Shown here: positions 36,501 through 47,770 of the stretch, piece by piece
Numbering within the stretch: the stretch's first letter is position 1
Layout of the letters: every line of letters starts with the position of its first letter
Origin: Deuterostichococcus epilithicus
Lineage: Eukaryota > Chlorophyta > Trebouxiophyceae > Prasiolales > Stichococcaceae
Assembly: GCA_033439295.1 (NCBI GenBank)
Contig: JAVTLE010000023.1
Coordinates: 4,190,530-4,254,529, forward strand
Direction of reading: 5' to 3'
Length of the DNA stretch: 64,000 bases
The notes under the pieces: generated by a model
What the model was told of the DNA's origin: nothing
What the model saw: the letters and a program-made list of their open reading frames with translations, nothing else
Database searches by the model: none
Translations under genes and position numbers: made by a program

Positions 36501-37044
36501 GCCGACGCGGCGCTGGCGCTGGAGGTGTTTGCCGCGGCTGGGCCGCGATTCACCGCCGCCTACAGGCGCGTCATCTCCCTGCTGCCCTTTGCGTTTGTAG
36601 AAAAACAACAGCACACGGTGAACGCTCGGGAAGGGGAATGCTCAGGTTTGGAGAACGAATCACATGGAAATAGGCTCGTTGTGTGGGTGCAGCTGTACAG
36701 TCTGGTGGCGCTGGATGATCTGACAATACACGCTACTTCCTGCCCGGGGACCTCTGCTGCCTGTCTGAGCACCTCACCACCACTACCTGAAGACAGCTTG
36801 CATTGCAATGCCAGCCGCCGCGCTTGCTGTTGCAGCCGCCCTTCTGTCAGCCGCTTAGCCCGATGGCTTGCCGGTGCAGCCCACGCCAGGCTGACGCCTG
36901 CCAGCGCCTGCGCCACAGGCAGCTTGCACAGGAACATGGCTCCCAGCCATAATCGCTCGTGTCCCTGCCTGCAGACCCATGCTGGAGGCGGCATACAACA
37001 GGGTGGCGGAAGCGCTGCAACTCCCGTCACGAGACTTTCTGTAG
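30510..37044 (+). CDS. Nup133-type nucleoporin, alpha-helical part only, 623 residues
   Basis: Exons: 30510-30537, 30708-30903, 31113-31262, 31479-31638, 31926-32120, 33059-33213, 33737-33878, 34301-34373, 34636-34828, 35162-35342, 35787-35969, 36420-36565, 36975-37044; all phases agree. Recognised by the Nup133 alpha-solenoid: QLTAKANSHSVLLDTLQHAG, ALRAMFEAGEKLHAVAAVRE, ELLGDTERLFSHMEAFPGTP, AAAYVFDRLEAEGRASELLD, RLAWLHRLRVQDYGGAAATL. Nup133 anchors the Y-complex of the nuclear pore scaffold. Usual length is about 1100-1300 residues, with an N-terminal beta-propeller that is absent here. The start MPSRTRASAG is short and basic, and only 626 bp separate it from PRL1. Exons may have been missed in the 0.94-kb intron 5. 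Introns 4, 9, 10 and 12 need GC donors. Three introns carry exon-edge echoes. Confidence 0.78.
31379..31525 (+). repeat. Acceptor-side exon-edge echo, Nup133 exon 4
   Basis: The start of exon 4 (GGCCATGTTCGAGGCTGGGG, 31479) has one diverged copy starting at about 31384 (GGGTCACGTTCAAGGCTGAC, then GAGAAGCTGCA). Spacing about 94 bp. Confidence 0.85.
33178..33530 (+). repeat. Donor-side exon-edge echo ladder, Nup133 exon 6
   Basis: The exon end GCTGCTCGCCCTCTTCGAG...GATGCA|GTGAGC (33213) recurs, ending at 33335 (GCTGCA|GTAAGC), near 33450 (no donor left) and at 33524 (GCTGCA|GTGCAC). Two copies keep a usable GT donor. Confidence 0.88.
36190..36455 (+). repeat. Acceptor-side exon-edge echo ladder, Nup133 exon 12
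   Basis: Exon start CAG|GAGGCGCTGGGCCTGGG at 36420 is preceded by copies at 36312 and 36206, spacings 108 and 106 bp. Both copies keep the CAG acceptor and part of the preceding intron. Confidence 0.92.
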
Positions 37045-37980
37045 CCATCAATATGTGGCGGCACGGTTTGGTGCGGTGGCGTATGGGGACGCTGCGCAAC
37101 GTGAAGCAATGCAAGCTTCTGCGAAGCGGGCGGCCGACAACGTATAACATCTGTGACTCGAGGGTGGGGGCCACTCATGCATTGTCCTGACGTGCGGCTG
37201 GTGGATGGGCAGGATGCACGCTGGTGTATCAAGCCATGAAAACCCACCGTTTACAGACTTTCAACCAATTGGCTCCATGCAGCCGATCTCTGATGCCGCC
37301 ACCACCAACATCCAGACGGCTTCAACACTGGGTTCACGTGGGAATGCTAGCTTGTACTCGGCTGTTTCTGCGCGCACAAACATGCCTGCCACTCTATATC
37401 CACTGCCGAACCTCGAAGCAAAGCAACATTCAGCTCATGATCATGTCACAATTCAACAGTACCTGAATTAGGATTTCAGAGTCAGATGGCCTCTGTCCCG
37501 CCAAGGTTAATGTACGAGGAAAAGCGGTGGCTGCTGCAGCTGCTGCTCACCAAGCGATGGCGAGCGTGTCGAAGCATACTTTCGGCGCGCTCGCCCAATC
37601 CTCATCCTGCTTAAAAGCCCAGCCCCGGAGTTCAGGGCAGTGGCGGTAGGGCCACGCGGTGATCTCCCTTCACCGCTGTCAGGGCGGCCACCCAGTTTGG
37701 GTACCTTTTCTTCCAGTTAGTTATAGGAGGTGAAACGGATATGGATTGCTCGTCTTCCGCGACAATGAGCCGCCGAGTCGGGGAAGCATGCGCCCGCTGA
37801 GGCAGGTTAAGGGAAGCCTCCGGCAGAAGCCGGAAGCACCACAGCATCGCCACCCTGCTTGCTGCCGCGGACGGTTGCATGTCGCTGGCGATTCTGCCCG
37901 CTGCCGAATGGGGAGTCCCGGACCGAGCCTGGCAGCCCCTGCCCCACCACGCATCGCGGCGCCGGGCCGCCGCTGCGTCG
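37045..37980. other. Convergent 3' flanks, no gene seen
   Basis: Between the Nup133-type stop (+) and the membrane-protein stop (-). No exon recognised. Confidence 0.5.
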
Positions 37981-39893
37981 TCAGGCCGCAGCGCCAGTGT
38001 GGTGCTGCACTGACACGCCAGCAGCCGCCGCCGCCGGGCCCGCCGGCGCCAGCGGCGGCACCTCTGCCCACCTCAGCGCCCATGACAGCGCCCGCCAGGG
38101 GCGCGGCAGCAGCTCCTGCGGCGCCGGCAGGTGCGTGTGCATGGCCAGGAAGCGCGCGCGGGAGCGGCCCTCCAGCAGGGCGAGCGCAGCGAGCGGCGCC
38201 CCAAAGCCGAGCGCTGCCGTCCAGGCGGCGTCGCGCGCCAGCTCGGCCGGCCCCGCGCCCGCCCACCAGTTGGCCACCTGCGAATTGGGAAACCGAGCGC
38301 AGCATCAGCCTCCTGACCTGGCGTCCGTGGCGCTAGCCCCGGCGACCGGATGCATGAGCACAGACCAAGAGGGACAGCGGCAGGAGGCGCAGCACCCCAG
38401 CAATCCATGGGCGATGCCGGTGGCACTGCTCCCTGGCGCTGCACGGTAATTGATGGCATCGGCTGGCAGTGCGGCGGGCTGCCGGCAGGGAAATCGCAGG
38501 CGAAGCACTGCAGGCCACACCTCCATGACGATGAAGCACAGTAGGTTGCACAGTTGCAGCACCGCCGCCTGGCTGACGCGGATGCGGTCGAACACCAGGC
38601 TTGCGCCGCTGATCACCGTTCGCATCTGCGCAGCGCAAAACGGAGGTGGCTCACCCATGCTGCGGTGCTGTCAGCGGGAAAGCCCCAGTAGCTGCGTCGC
38701 CATACATAGAGTGAAACGATGTGACCCGTTCACATGTAAATGTCTGTGTCGACTGCCTGTTGCCTTGATTGAATTAGGAGAACTCGTTATGTCAGGCGGG
38801 CCACGAGCATGCCGGGTTGCGCACCTGCGGCGTGCTGAAGTTGTGCACCCGGATGAAGATGGCGGTGCTGCACATCTTGGCCACCATCATGATGAGGCTG
38901 TTTTGCACCTTGAGCATCTCGTGCCGTACATACCGCCGCTCGGCGCGCAGCTGCCGCATGGAAGTGACCTCTGCGGGACAGCACGCGACCTGGTCGGTCA
39001 TTTTCGCTGCCTTCGCAACGCTGCAATGCTGCTGCTGCTGCACCTCCCCCCAGCGCCCGCTGGCCAGCCCCATGTCCAACTGCTGGCCCGCACGCCGACC
39101 GCTGAGCCGCCTTGCACTGGCGTTCCCCTCTGGGGCCCCCGCCAGCATGCGCAGTCAAGCAGCCCCGCCACGCGTGCTAGTGCCCCCAAACAGCCTGCGC
39201 CAATGCGGGCTGTCACCGGCGCCGATCCCACAGCTGCTGTCGGGAGCGCTGCGGGCGCAAGGCTGCCGCCACGCTGCCGCACCTGCCCAGATGACGACCA
39301 TGACGAGGGCGTAGCCGCACGCAAAGGGCACCGCTGTCTGCGGCGTGGCAGGGTGGCGCTGCACGATCTGCACCGTCCACTTGGCAAATGCCACGGTCCA
39401 TGCCGCCAGCTGCAAACCGCGCAGCACTTGCGCCGACACCTCCGAGCCGCGCCCAAGGTAGGCGCAAAACGCGGCTTCCATCTGTAGGATGTGCGCCATC
39501 ATGGGTCGGGTTTCTGGGTCCGACTCGCCTCAAAACGAGGCCACTATGATTCGCCTCACAATGGAGCTATTTCGAGACCTGAGGTCCGGCAGCATCACGA
39601 CGCCACGCAGCTGGGGCATGCCATGCAACTGGGTAGGAGCCCCACCTGTGCTCAGTCACGAACAGCGGTCCCACGGCAGGCCCTTGCAGGGTGAAGGGTG
39701 CCCACGGACGTGCAGGGAGCTTGAGGACATGCCATGCCGGGCCGGTAGGGCGGTGGCGCACCCGGCTGTCGCTGAAACCCAGCGGGTCTCGGGCGCGTAG
39801 CACGCCGTCGCCGGCACCTGGGTCCAGCGGCGACGGCGCTGCTGCGGACGCACCGCCGCCGTCCTCTGTGTCCTCGGGCGCGCCATTCCACAT
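37981..39893 (-). CDS. Multi-pass membrane protein, paralog A
   Basis: Well-supported exons (high to low): 39283-39481, 38825-38970, 38521-38625, 37981-38277, phases 0-1-0-0. An N-terminal exon from ATG 39893 to about 39646 (MWNGAPEDTEDGGG, RPTGPAWHVLKLP) probably belongs, but its junction to 39481 is out of phase by one unpla­ced exon or a wrong boundary. Features: MEAAFCAYLGRG then hydrophobic segments LQLAAWTVAFAKW, PFACGYALVMVVIWAG, NSLIMMVAKMCSTAIFI, VLQLCNLLCFIVME, and a C-terminal RFLAMHTHLPAPQELLPRPW. Four to six membrane segments are likely. The next gene upstream (41211-42796) is clearly homologous. Family not recognised; membrane function unknown. Confidence 0.68.
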
Positions 39894-41210
39894 CGGCTGC
39901 CGCCCCGGCTTCCTGCGGCGCCGCGCCGGGAGCGCTGTTTGGTGCGCGGCGCTATCTGCCGGAATACAATGCTCACCGTGCAGCGGGCGGGTGCGTCGGT
40001 GCGTGACAGGCAGACCAAATTCACCGGCAAGATCGTAAATGGAGGGCCGTCTCAGAGCTTGGCAGTCATGTTCATGAATGAAGGCGTGCCACCCATGCGC
40101 CCCGCGGGCGGTCGCACCTGGAGCACGAATCGTCCGCTGCCTTTGGGGCGTCCTCGGAAGGGTCCTCCGGCGCGCCGTGCATTATCCGGCCAGCCGACAA
40201 ATGCTGCGGGAAGGTCGGCCTTGAATGTGTGGGTAGTGTGGATGGTGCCAACCTGCGCGAGAGCTTGCTTTCACTGCGCCAGCAGACTTTTGAAACTCCT
40301 GTGCTTGCGTGCGCTGGAAGTGAAAGAGGTTTGAGGATCCGTGCGCGGTTTTCTAGCGCGTGATACTGCAAAAGAATGGGGTTAGTGCGTTAGTCTAAGG
40401 TGACTCATTTCGCCAGGTAGAGGTCAGGTGACCGCGTACTTACAGGAGCAATACACTACAATACACAACATGTGCACGACGGTTCCTCGAAGCATGCTGT
40501 TGAGCCACGATCCAATCCAACTCTAAGGTCCCGCGCCAGCGGCACTCAACACTCTGCTGAACTCACTGCTGCTGCAAAAAGGGCAGCACGCATAACATGC
40601 GAAACCAAATGCATCTGAAACCAACAAGTGCGCAAAACAGGTTTGCGCAGAAATAACGACACAGCACCGAAGGAAGGAAACCAGCTGAGTGTTCCAGCAA
40701 GCACACCGCGCCAAGGCGCGCGCAAGGCATTGACAGCGGGACAACAGTGTCCAAGTCATGGGGCGGGGACGTCAGCGGCCGCGCAGAGTCAGGCGGCTCA
40801 GCCGTCGGTAGCCCCGCCCTCGAGACACCGCCCATAAGCATGAACCTAGAACGAATACTTTCAAGTCACGGGGTGGGGACGTCAGCGGCCGCGCAGAGGC
40901 AGGCGGCTCAGCCGTCGGTAGCCTCGCCCTCGAGACCCCGCTGGATCTAGAAACGAACAATCTTCCAACAGCAGTTGCAGGCCGGCAGGCACCGCCCAGC
41001 TGCTGTGGGTTTCCAGTCAAACTTCTGCTTTTTGAGATACTTTGACGCACTGCACTGGCGGCCTTCATATCGACCTGCTGCCACATGGAGTCGGCTGCTG
41101 GCGGCGCGGCGGCGCGCGGCCACCTGGGCGCATTTCAAGCGGAGCCGAGCCGGGCCGGCCTTGCTCTGCCTCCGCAGCCGGGGGCGGCCGAGCATCGCCG
41201 GAGGCGCGGG
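39894..41210. other. Spacer between the two membrane-protein paralogs
   Basis: Contains a diverged copy of paralog A's start on the minus strand (HGAPEDPSEDAPKAADD, about 40110-40180) and a two-copy 79-bp repeat at 40752-40940. No complete gene seen. Confidence 0.5.
40752..40940. repeat. Two-copy 79-bp direct repeat, spacing 110 bp
   Basis: Copies 40752-40830 and 40862-40940 differ at only about six positions. Each holds GGGACGTCAGCGGCCGCGCAG (GACGTC core). The minus strand is open through both (LPTAEPP, SARPLTSPP), so it could be a decaying exon duplicate. Confidence 0.9.
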
Positions 41211-42796
41211 TCACCGGCGCGCCCGTCCGGGACTGGGCGGGCGCAGCGCTGCCACCGGCATGCGGCGCCCCAGTGCCCGCCAGAAGGACGGCAGCGGCTG
41301 CCGCCGCGAGGACGGGTGCATCTTCAGGAACTGCAGCCGGGCGGACAGCTCCCTGACTGCCGCCACAGTCAGAATCACCGCTTGCACGGCCACCGCGACG
41401 CCAACGCCTGCTGCCTCCGCTGCGCCATCCCACTGCCCAGGGTGGTCCGCCAGCTGGACAGCCTGCAGCCAGAGGTGGCAGCACCTGGCTGATCGACAAG
41501 ATTGAGGCACGGCAAATGTGATGGGACGCGTAAGAAACAGCAGCACCCAAGGCGGCATGGCGTTCCCCATTCGATGTGCATGCGGCAACGCCACGCAGCT
41601 GCATAGGTTGCATGGCCCCTTTTCCGCTGCCGGACACATAGAGGAGTCGCAGAATGCCGGGCCAGACAGCTGCTGCTGCAAATGCGGTAAGTGCTGCTGT
41701 GGATGCTGCTGCTGCAGAGGCTCCTCTCTATTGTCGTCTGTAGTGGTGGTCGGGCGCACAGTGGCGGTGGCCTCTCATTGGCGCAGGACAGGCTCACTCA
41801 CCTGGACGATGGCGTAGCACAGCAGTGACATGCCCTGCAGCCGGAGCGCCACTGGCAGCCGCACCCTGCACATCGAGCAGCGAGTCATTGATGTCGGCCT
41901 CTGACCGGCGGGATTTGGCATTTGCCCTCCCACACACCCTCGCAATGCCCCGTTCTCATTGTCGGCAGCGACAGACATGCTGCTGAAGTCCTCACGAGTG
42001 TGTTCGTGTGACTCGCCGCACTCAGAGGCGGCTGCTTATGCGAAATCAGCACAGCGTGCGGCAGCGCCGCCAGGGGCAGCACACATCCGCACCTCTGCCC
42101 GTCTGCGAGCCGAGCCGGCACGGTTGACTTTGTTACGTGTGCACAGTCGATTTGCAAATCGACCACTCCCCTACCTGTCGCAGCAGACGAGGGCGGCCTG
42201 CAGAACAGCCATCCCCGCGGCCAGGTGCTGCAGCTTGCCAAGGCGCGAGCCGCCGATGGCGGCCGCCATGGACGCCGCAAGGTACATGATCTGGCCACGC
42301 GACTTGATGCTTTCGTGCAGGACGAAGCGCCGGTCACGCGCCAGCTGCATGATGGACCAGGTCACTGCATCGCAGGTGGCAGGAAGGTGCGTGAGTCTAG
42401 ATGCCATTTGTATGTGGGGTGGGGAGGAGGAGGGGGGGGGGTGCAAGGCGGCAGGATGGGGCGGGCGCGGCGCCGACTTGGGAAGATGTGGAGATGCAGT
42501 AGGAGCAGCCGCATGCGGCAAATGGGTACAGGGCGCGAGCGGCAGGGCAGCAGCGCATGCTCATCGTCACGACCAGCCCCTCTAAAATGCAAACTTGACC
42601 AAGAACTCCGACCTGATGTGAAGCACACCGCCACGGCGGTGACGATGATGAGGGAGCCACCCTTGTTGGGGGAGCCATGCTCAAGCGCTGCCCAAGCTGC
42701 GATGCCGACGAACCAGCCCAGGAGGAGAAGAATCCTCACGAGCACGGCCGCCCTGCGGCCCGCACGCCCGAGGTATGCCACGAACGCGGCTTCGAC
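41211..42796 (-). CDS. Multi-pass membrane protein, paralog B (5' end unresolved)
   Basis: Exons (high to low): 42613-42796, 42175-42364, 41802-41865, 41211-41432, phases agree. Homologous to paralog A: VEAAFVAYLGRA versus MEAAFCAYLGRG at the first exon start, both right after a splice acceptor, and FLKMHPSSRRQPLPSFWRAL versus FLAMHTHLPAPQELLPRPW at the end. Hydrophobic segments: VRILLLLGWFVGIAAW, GSLIIVTAVAVCF, IMYLAASMAAAIG, MAVLQAALVCC, MSLLCYAIVQ, VAVAVQAVILTVAAV. The coding start upstream of 42796 was not found. Same strand and order as paralog A, so a tandem gene duplication followed by much divergence. Function unknown. Confidence 0.68.
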
Positions 42797-44399
42797 CTGC
42801 AGCACCAAGGGCATGCAAATCACACCACCTGTTGCCGCTCGCCTGCCACCAACAGGGAACTCACAGACGACCGCAGATGACGCCTGGAAGTGCAGCAGGT
42901 ACAGCAGGGGTTGCAGCAGCTCACCACGCTGTCGCGGAATGCGAATCGCGCGCCACAGACTTCTGGGGCGGCAGGTCGCATCCAGGAATGAGAGCCTTCG
43001 CGGCCAGCCTGCCTGCAATGGCGCCCCAAGTTGGAATGTCACTCCACCATCAATCCAGAAGCCTTCTGCCAGTGGCTTGCTTCCACAGAAAAGCCCCTGT
43101 CACTTGTGAAGCTAATTGCATGATCAGTGTTCTGGCTCTAGCTGATCGACGGCAGCTTGGCTGCGGGCTTGAGCATCTCAACAGACTATCCGACGCCGGG
43201 AGGAAAGTCCCGGATCCAAGTACACCGCGTACCATGTCTGTGCGTACCGTCTGCGTACCTGAGCTGCGCAGACCCACCCCCTTTTTCAAAACAGTCCCCA
43301 AAAGTTGTGTTGACACACACTCGCGCGCGATACGAGCACCGAACCTGCCGTTCCGTGGACGTTTCACGCGGGCCAAATCATCGCAGACCCCAGAACTGGT
43401 GCGCGCGGAAAGAGGTTACGAGTGGCTGACGGGTTATTAATTTGGCCGACGTATTTATTAATGGCCGACATGCCCCACGAGACGGACAGGTGTCTACGGC
43501 AGGAGTGTGTGCTGCAAACAGGATGAGCGCCTTGTCTGCTGCCGGCATCGAGGCTGTCCCAAGTCCCGCACGGCATGTGGGCCATGAAAAGGCCAGCTTC
43601 CAGCTGGCCGAGTCGGCTGGCACGGCATGTCTTTCAACAGCGGCTACCTATGCATCATTCAACCAAGTCGTGGTTGAGATCACCAGACCACACGATCACA
43701 GATAGGTGCAGGTAGGTCGTCGGAGGCCCCAGCGCCGGCCGGGGCACAAAAGGCCCTGTGTAGAGTGCACCTGACCACGATCCACGGCAGCGACTAGTAG
43801 AACACATCAACCGCTACACGATGGTAGACCGAGGCAGCCGCGGTATGTTCGCAAAGTGAGCGACTAGTTCGGCAGACTTTCTACGATGGCACTTTCTAGA
43901 TGGCCCGACCCCAGTACGGCAGGTAGAGGCACTACAGAGTCATAGCATGTGCACGGACAGAAGCTCTTTGGGCAACACATCCGTGCTACGAGAGCTCGCG
44001 CCTTGCTTGCTTGACGGCCGAGACACGAGGCCGCCTGGGCGGATCCCTAGGTCGTAGATTGCGCCGTTGCCGGCCCTGGACTACTGTAGTCGCATCCGTC
44101 GCTCGCGCTCCGGGCAACCTGCAGCGGTCAGGGCTGCGCCGCTTGCGGACGTTCGTCGGAGCACAAATGAACACCCCTTCAGGCAAGGCACCTGCTGTTG
44201 GGTGGAGCGAGAAGTCTATCCTCTCGTCAGTGGCTATTACTATTACCCGTCAATTGTCGAGGCAACTAGCTGTCAAGGTGTCAACCAATAAAAGCTGATG
44301 GGCGTCTGGCTGTCACATCTACAACTGTCCTGAGAAGCACCGAGCCAGTGCAAGGACATGTGGTGGGCACTTGCGGCCGCCACTGCATCGCCTGGTGGC
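42797..44399. other. Upstream of paralog B; no clear gene
   Basis: Should contain the missing 5' exon(s) of paralog B. From about 43,700 to 44,300 GC is lower and no open frame is convincing. Confidence 0.45.
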
Positions 44400-45640
44400 T
44401 GCCAATAATTAGATCAAATCAAACCCGCTGCGTGATGCCCCCATACATGCCAGGTCAGTGCGCTCGTGGGCGGCCCGCTTCCCGCTCCCCGCTGTCGAGG
44501 AGGATCTGCAGGTCATCACGACCGCAACTACGTACCAGTTGCGCATAGGTTGGTAGTTTCTAGCGTGTCTCTCGTCGGTGTCATGTTGCTGGATGCATGG
44601 CCAACATGTGTGGCACTGCAGAGCCATTCACAATAGACTACGCATAGAGCGCTGAGGCCCTTACCAGTATGCTGCTGCAGAATGTGCTGTAGAAGTGTCT
44701 GGCGGATGAACCAAAGCCACCGTTGTCGATGCCAGTGCACTTCCTCATGCGCCAGCGCCTCCACTACCGCCGACCAAGCTGCACCTTGACACTTGCCGCA
44801 TCCCTGCGGCGCAAAGGCAGACAGCATCAGCACCGTTGCACGGCCATGCTACATGCTGAAGGCACTGTGGTGAGCAAGAGGAAAACGATTCCAACCAGAG
44901 GAACAATAACCATGGGTTGTTGCTGCGGCCTCGGCCGCCGGACAGTATCATGCCCGTTTTACATACGTCTGGACAGCAGCAGGCAGCTCCGTTTTTCGGC
45001 GGCCACTGGCAGCTCGAACGACAACGTTCCGCCACGCAAATAAATTCGATGACCGGCTTGGAACATGTATGGGGCATGCTGAGTCGAGCCAGAACGACGC
45101 CGCGACAACAGGAGGCGCTCACCCAAGAGGTCGTCGTTGGCGGTGCCCGGCATGCGTGTGAGACGGCTCCTGCAGCTCGACAGCCTGGCGGCCAGCTGTG
45201 CACTGTGTCACTAGCAGCTACAGCCGCCACCGCAAGCCGGCTGTTGGTCTTCGCTCTGCACTGCGACCAGCGCGATGGCAGCTCCCTGCGAATAGATTGC
45301 ACAGACAGATCGCGCGTTTCTGAACCATGTCAGAACCATGTCAGACGAGATTTAGCGTAGTGCATGAGTCCACCCAGAAAAACAACGAGTGGCCTTCCGC
45401 TGCTGATGGCGATGAGCCACCACAAGATCTACACGCTGATAGCTAGGCAGCTGCGCGGCATCCAATAAAAATGTGCCGCAGCATGTGGCAATTGAAGGAG
45501 AACAGGCACGTCATCAGGTTGCTGCAAGGCTGGTGGCGGCTGTTCAGGCCGCCGGCAAACGATCTCTAATGAATGAGGCCAGCCAGGCTGCCTGGGCGGT
45601 CTCGGCCGCATGATGCTGCAGATCCGGGCTGCTCGGGCCT
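44400..45640 (-). pseudogene. Possible decayed membrane-protein gene
   Basis: Minus-strand exon-like pieces: a hydrophobic stretch VIVPLVGIVFLLLTTVPSA (about 44850-44915), then GAAWSAVVEALAHEEVHWHR ending in a good GTAAGG donor near 44668, plus IRRELPSRWSQCRAKTNSR (about 45240-45295) and SSGRPLVVFLGGLMH (about 45360-45410). Order and character recall paralogs A and B (charged helix followed by membrane segments), but I could not align them convincingly or join them in one frame. It may be a real divergent gene, a decayed third paralog, or chance. Confidence 0.25.
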
Positions 45641-47770
45641 GCTGTCGGAGTTAGCAAGCTGAAAGCAACATGACCAGAACGGTATCAGCACACAGAACAG
45701 AAGGTACAATCAACATACCTGGACGGTACTGCTGATGTGCGGCGTTGCTGGCCGCTGCAAGAAGTGTTGTGCTGCCGCAACGTCTCTGTCCACCAAGCAT
45801 CATTCAACCCTCCGAGCCATCGAGGTCTCATCAAGAGGGCCCAGCAACCCGGGTCGCCCCTCGCCGCAGGCTGCGTCCTCAGGTGCACAAAGGTGGATGC
45901 AGAGGAAGAACCGCCTGCGGGGGTCAGGGTATCATCACTATGCTGTACCCACTCTTGCGGACGTCGGTGACGGCAACGTGTCAATGAGCATTTATATCGT
46001 GGTGCAACTGACCTGAACCATATCATCTAGCTCGCACAGCACGTCAGCTTGCAATGATTTGCAGCTGCGAGCTCACATGATTGCTGCTTGCGGATGAGCT
46101 CCTGCTGCTTTGCACCCCGAGACGCCGCCAGTTACCTGCAGTGCGACCAGGCGGCTCGCGAAGCAATCATGCGCAGGAGTCTAGCGGTCAGCAGGGCGAG
46201 ATTGCTAGAGACTCCCTCCAGCTGGCACCTCCTGCTTCACACGCGGCAGGCAACCACCAGTGATCGTGATCGAACAGACTGGGTGCTGTCGCTGCAATCT
46301 GTCCCTCATCCTCATCAGGGCAGGCCTGCAGCATGATTCCATCACCAGCAACGCAGCACACATTCGTGAGCCAGGCGCACCACTACACCATCAGATGCAC
46401 AGAAGTTCATGCGCTGTCGCCGCTTTCGCGTCCGCTGGGCAAATTTGCCAGAGAGTTTTTCATCTGCAATCATCGCGCCACCCCAAGCTTGGTTCCAACA
46501 GGCCAGCTGGAAAGTGCACTCCACTCGCTCGTGCAGTCAGGGTTACAAATCCGACATCAGACTTGCAAGATCCATACATGCAGCAGCAAAGTATCAGCAG
46601 AACAGCAAGCGACGGCTGCAGGAAGCTCCTGCAGCTTGCTCAAGCACCTTGGATTGATACCACGCCAAGTGCCTGCGCCGAGGCCATTGTTATTGCAACA
46701 CGCAGCATCCATCCCTTCTCCGACACAAACCCTGCCAAACGATGGAGTTGGCGATGCTAAGTCCGCTTCACGTCATGCAAATAGACAGCAGCTCAGCCAT
46801 GGACTGGGATAGGAGCATGTCTCAATCGTCAACAAGTGATACTGCAATGCAGCAGCCGCCGCATTATATCAGAGCATTGCAGCCATGGACGCCCTGGAAA
46901 GAATTGCGTGGTTTCAGACCCACAGATGCAGTGCGTTACCCCTCTGCACACATTTTGCAGTCGTCATGGTGGTAGACGTGTTGTCGCCGGCGGCAGCGCG
47001 GCACTTGTGGCGCCCGGCAGCTAGCAGCGCTGTGATATAGCAGACAGGGAAGCACCTGGCTGCAGTTGTGACGTGGATGACGCCTTCGTTGATAGGCCTC
47101 ATGTTGACTGCGTTCTCGCTGCCGCCACTGTGTGGACTCGGCTGGATAGCGGCGCCTGCGGCTTGCAGAGCAGAGGGCAAGTACACGCGAGCCTGCCTCG
47201 CTTTGCCAGCAGCACTTGACCATTACACATGATGTATAAAGCCCAGTCGGTATAATGGATACCATAAGCAGGGACGCGCTGACAAGACAAAGGGATGCAC
47301 CGTCGAAAAGAGCACCAGCAGTATGTGAACGCGTTGCACCATACGCAAGGGTGCACGGACTTGCAGTCAGCCAGAAGGGTCTTTTGCGTGCTCTTGCGGC
47401 ATTCCTAGGTACAGGGAGGCCGTTATACGCTGTGACTCGGCCGCTGTACAGAAGTACTGCCTTCGTACAACAACTTCTTTCCCCTATCGGAGCGTGGCGC
47501 GCCCTTTTCGCCGCGCACTCGATCCAGGCCTTTGGACGCAGGGACCCGGCAGAACGTATGTTGCACTTCGACTCAGGATCGTTATATATCGCCTGCTTGA
47601 CATATGGGTACCGCCTCCCGTCTGCATCCCGCGGGCCGCGTCCATTCTGCTGCAGTCGGGCCAGGTCAGACTGAGACCGGGCTTCCATAACACCGCCTCC
47701 AGCTCGGTGCTGACAGAAGCAGGTGGCCGGATACAGCATTACTGAGGTTCTCGGCTGGCCACATGCCAAC
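45641..47770. other. Long stretch without a recognised gene
   Basis: About 2.1 kb. A 353-codon minus frame (46936-47997) overlaps the AT-hook gene's first exon antisense and shows no motif. TATA-like strings (TGTATAAAG near 47230, TTATATATCG near 47581) lie upstream of the AT-hook gene. Confidence 0.45.

Noticed and set aside
38450-39487. 345-codon plus-strand open frame
   Set aside because: Antisense to the exons of membrane paralog A, which show paralog conservation and phased splice sites.
43700-44300. Possible mobile-element remnant in lower-GC DNA
   Set aside because: No terminal repeats, target duplication or recognisable element protein could be seen.
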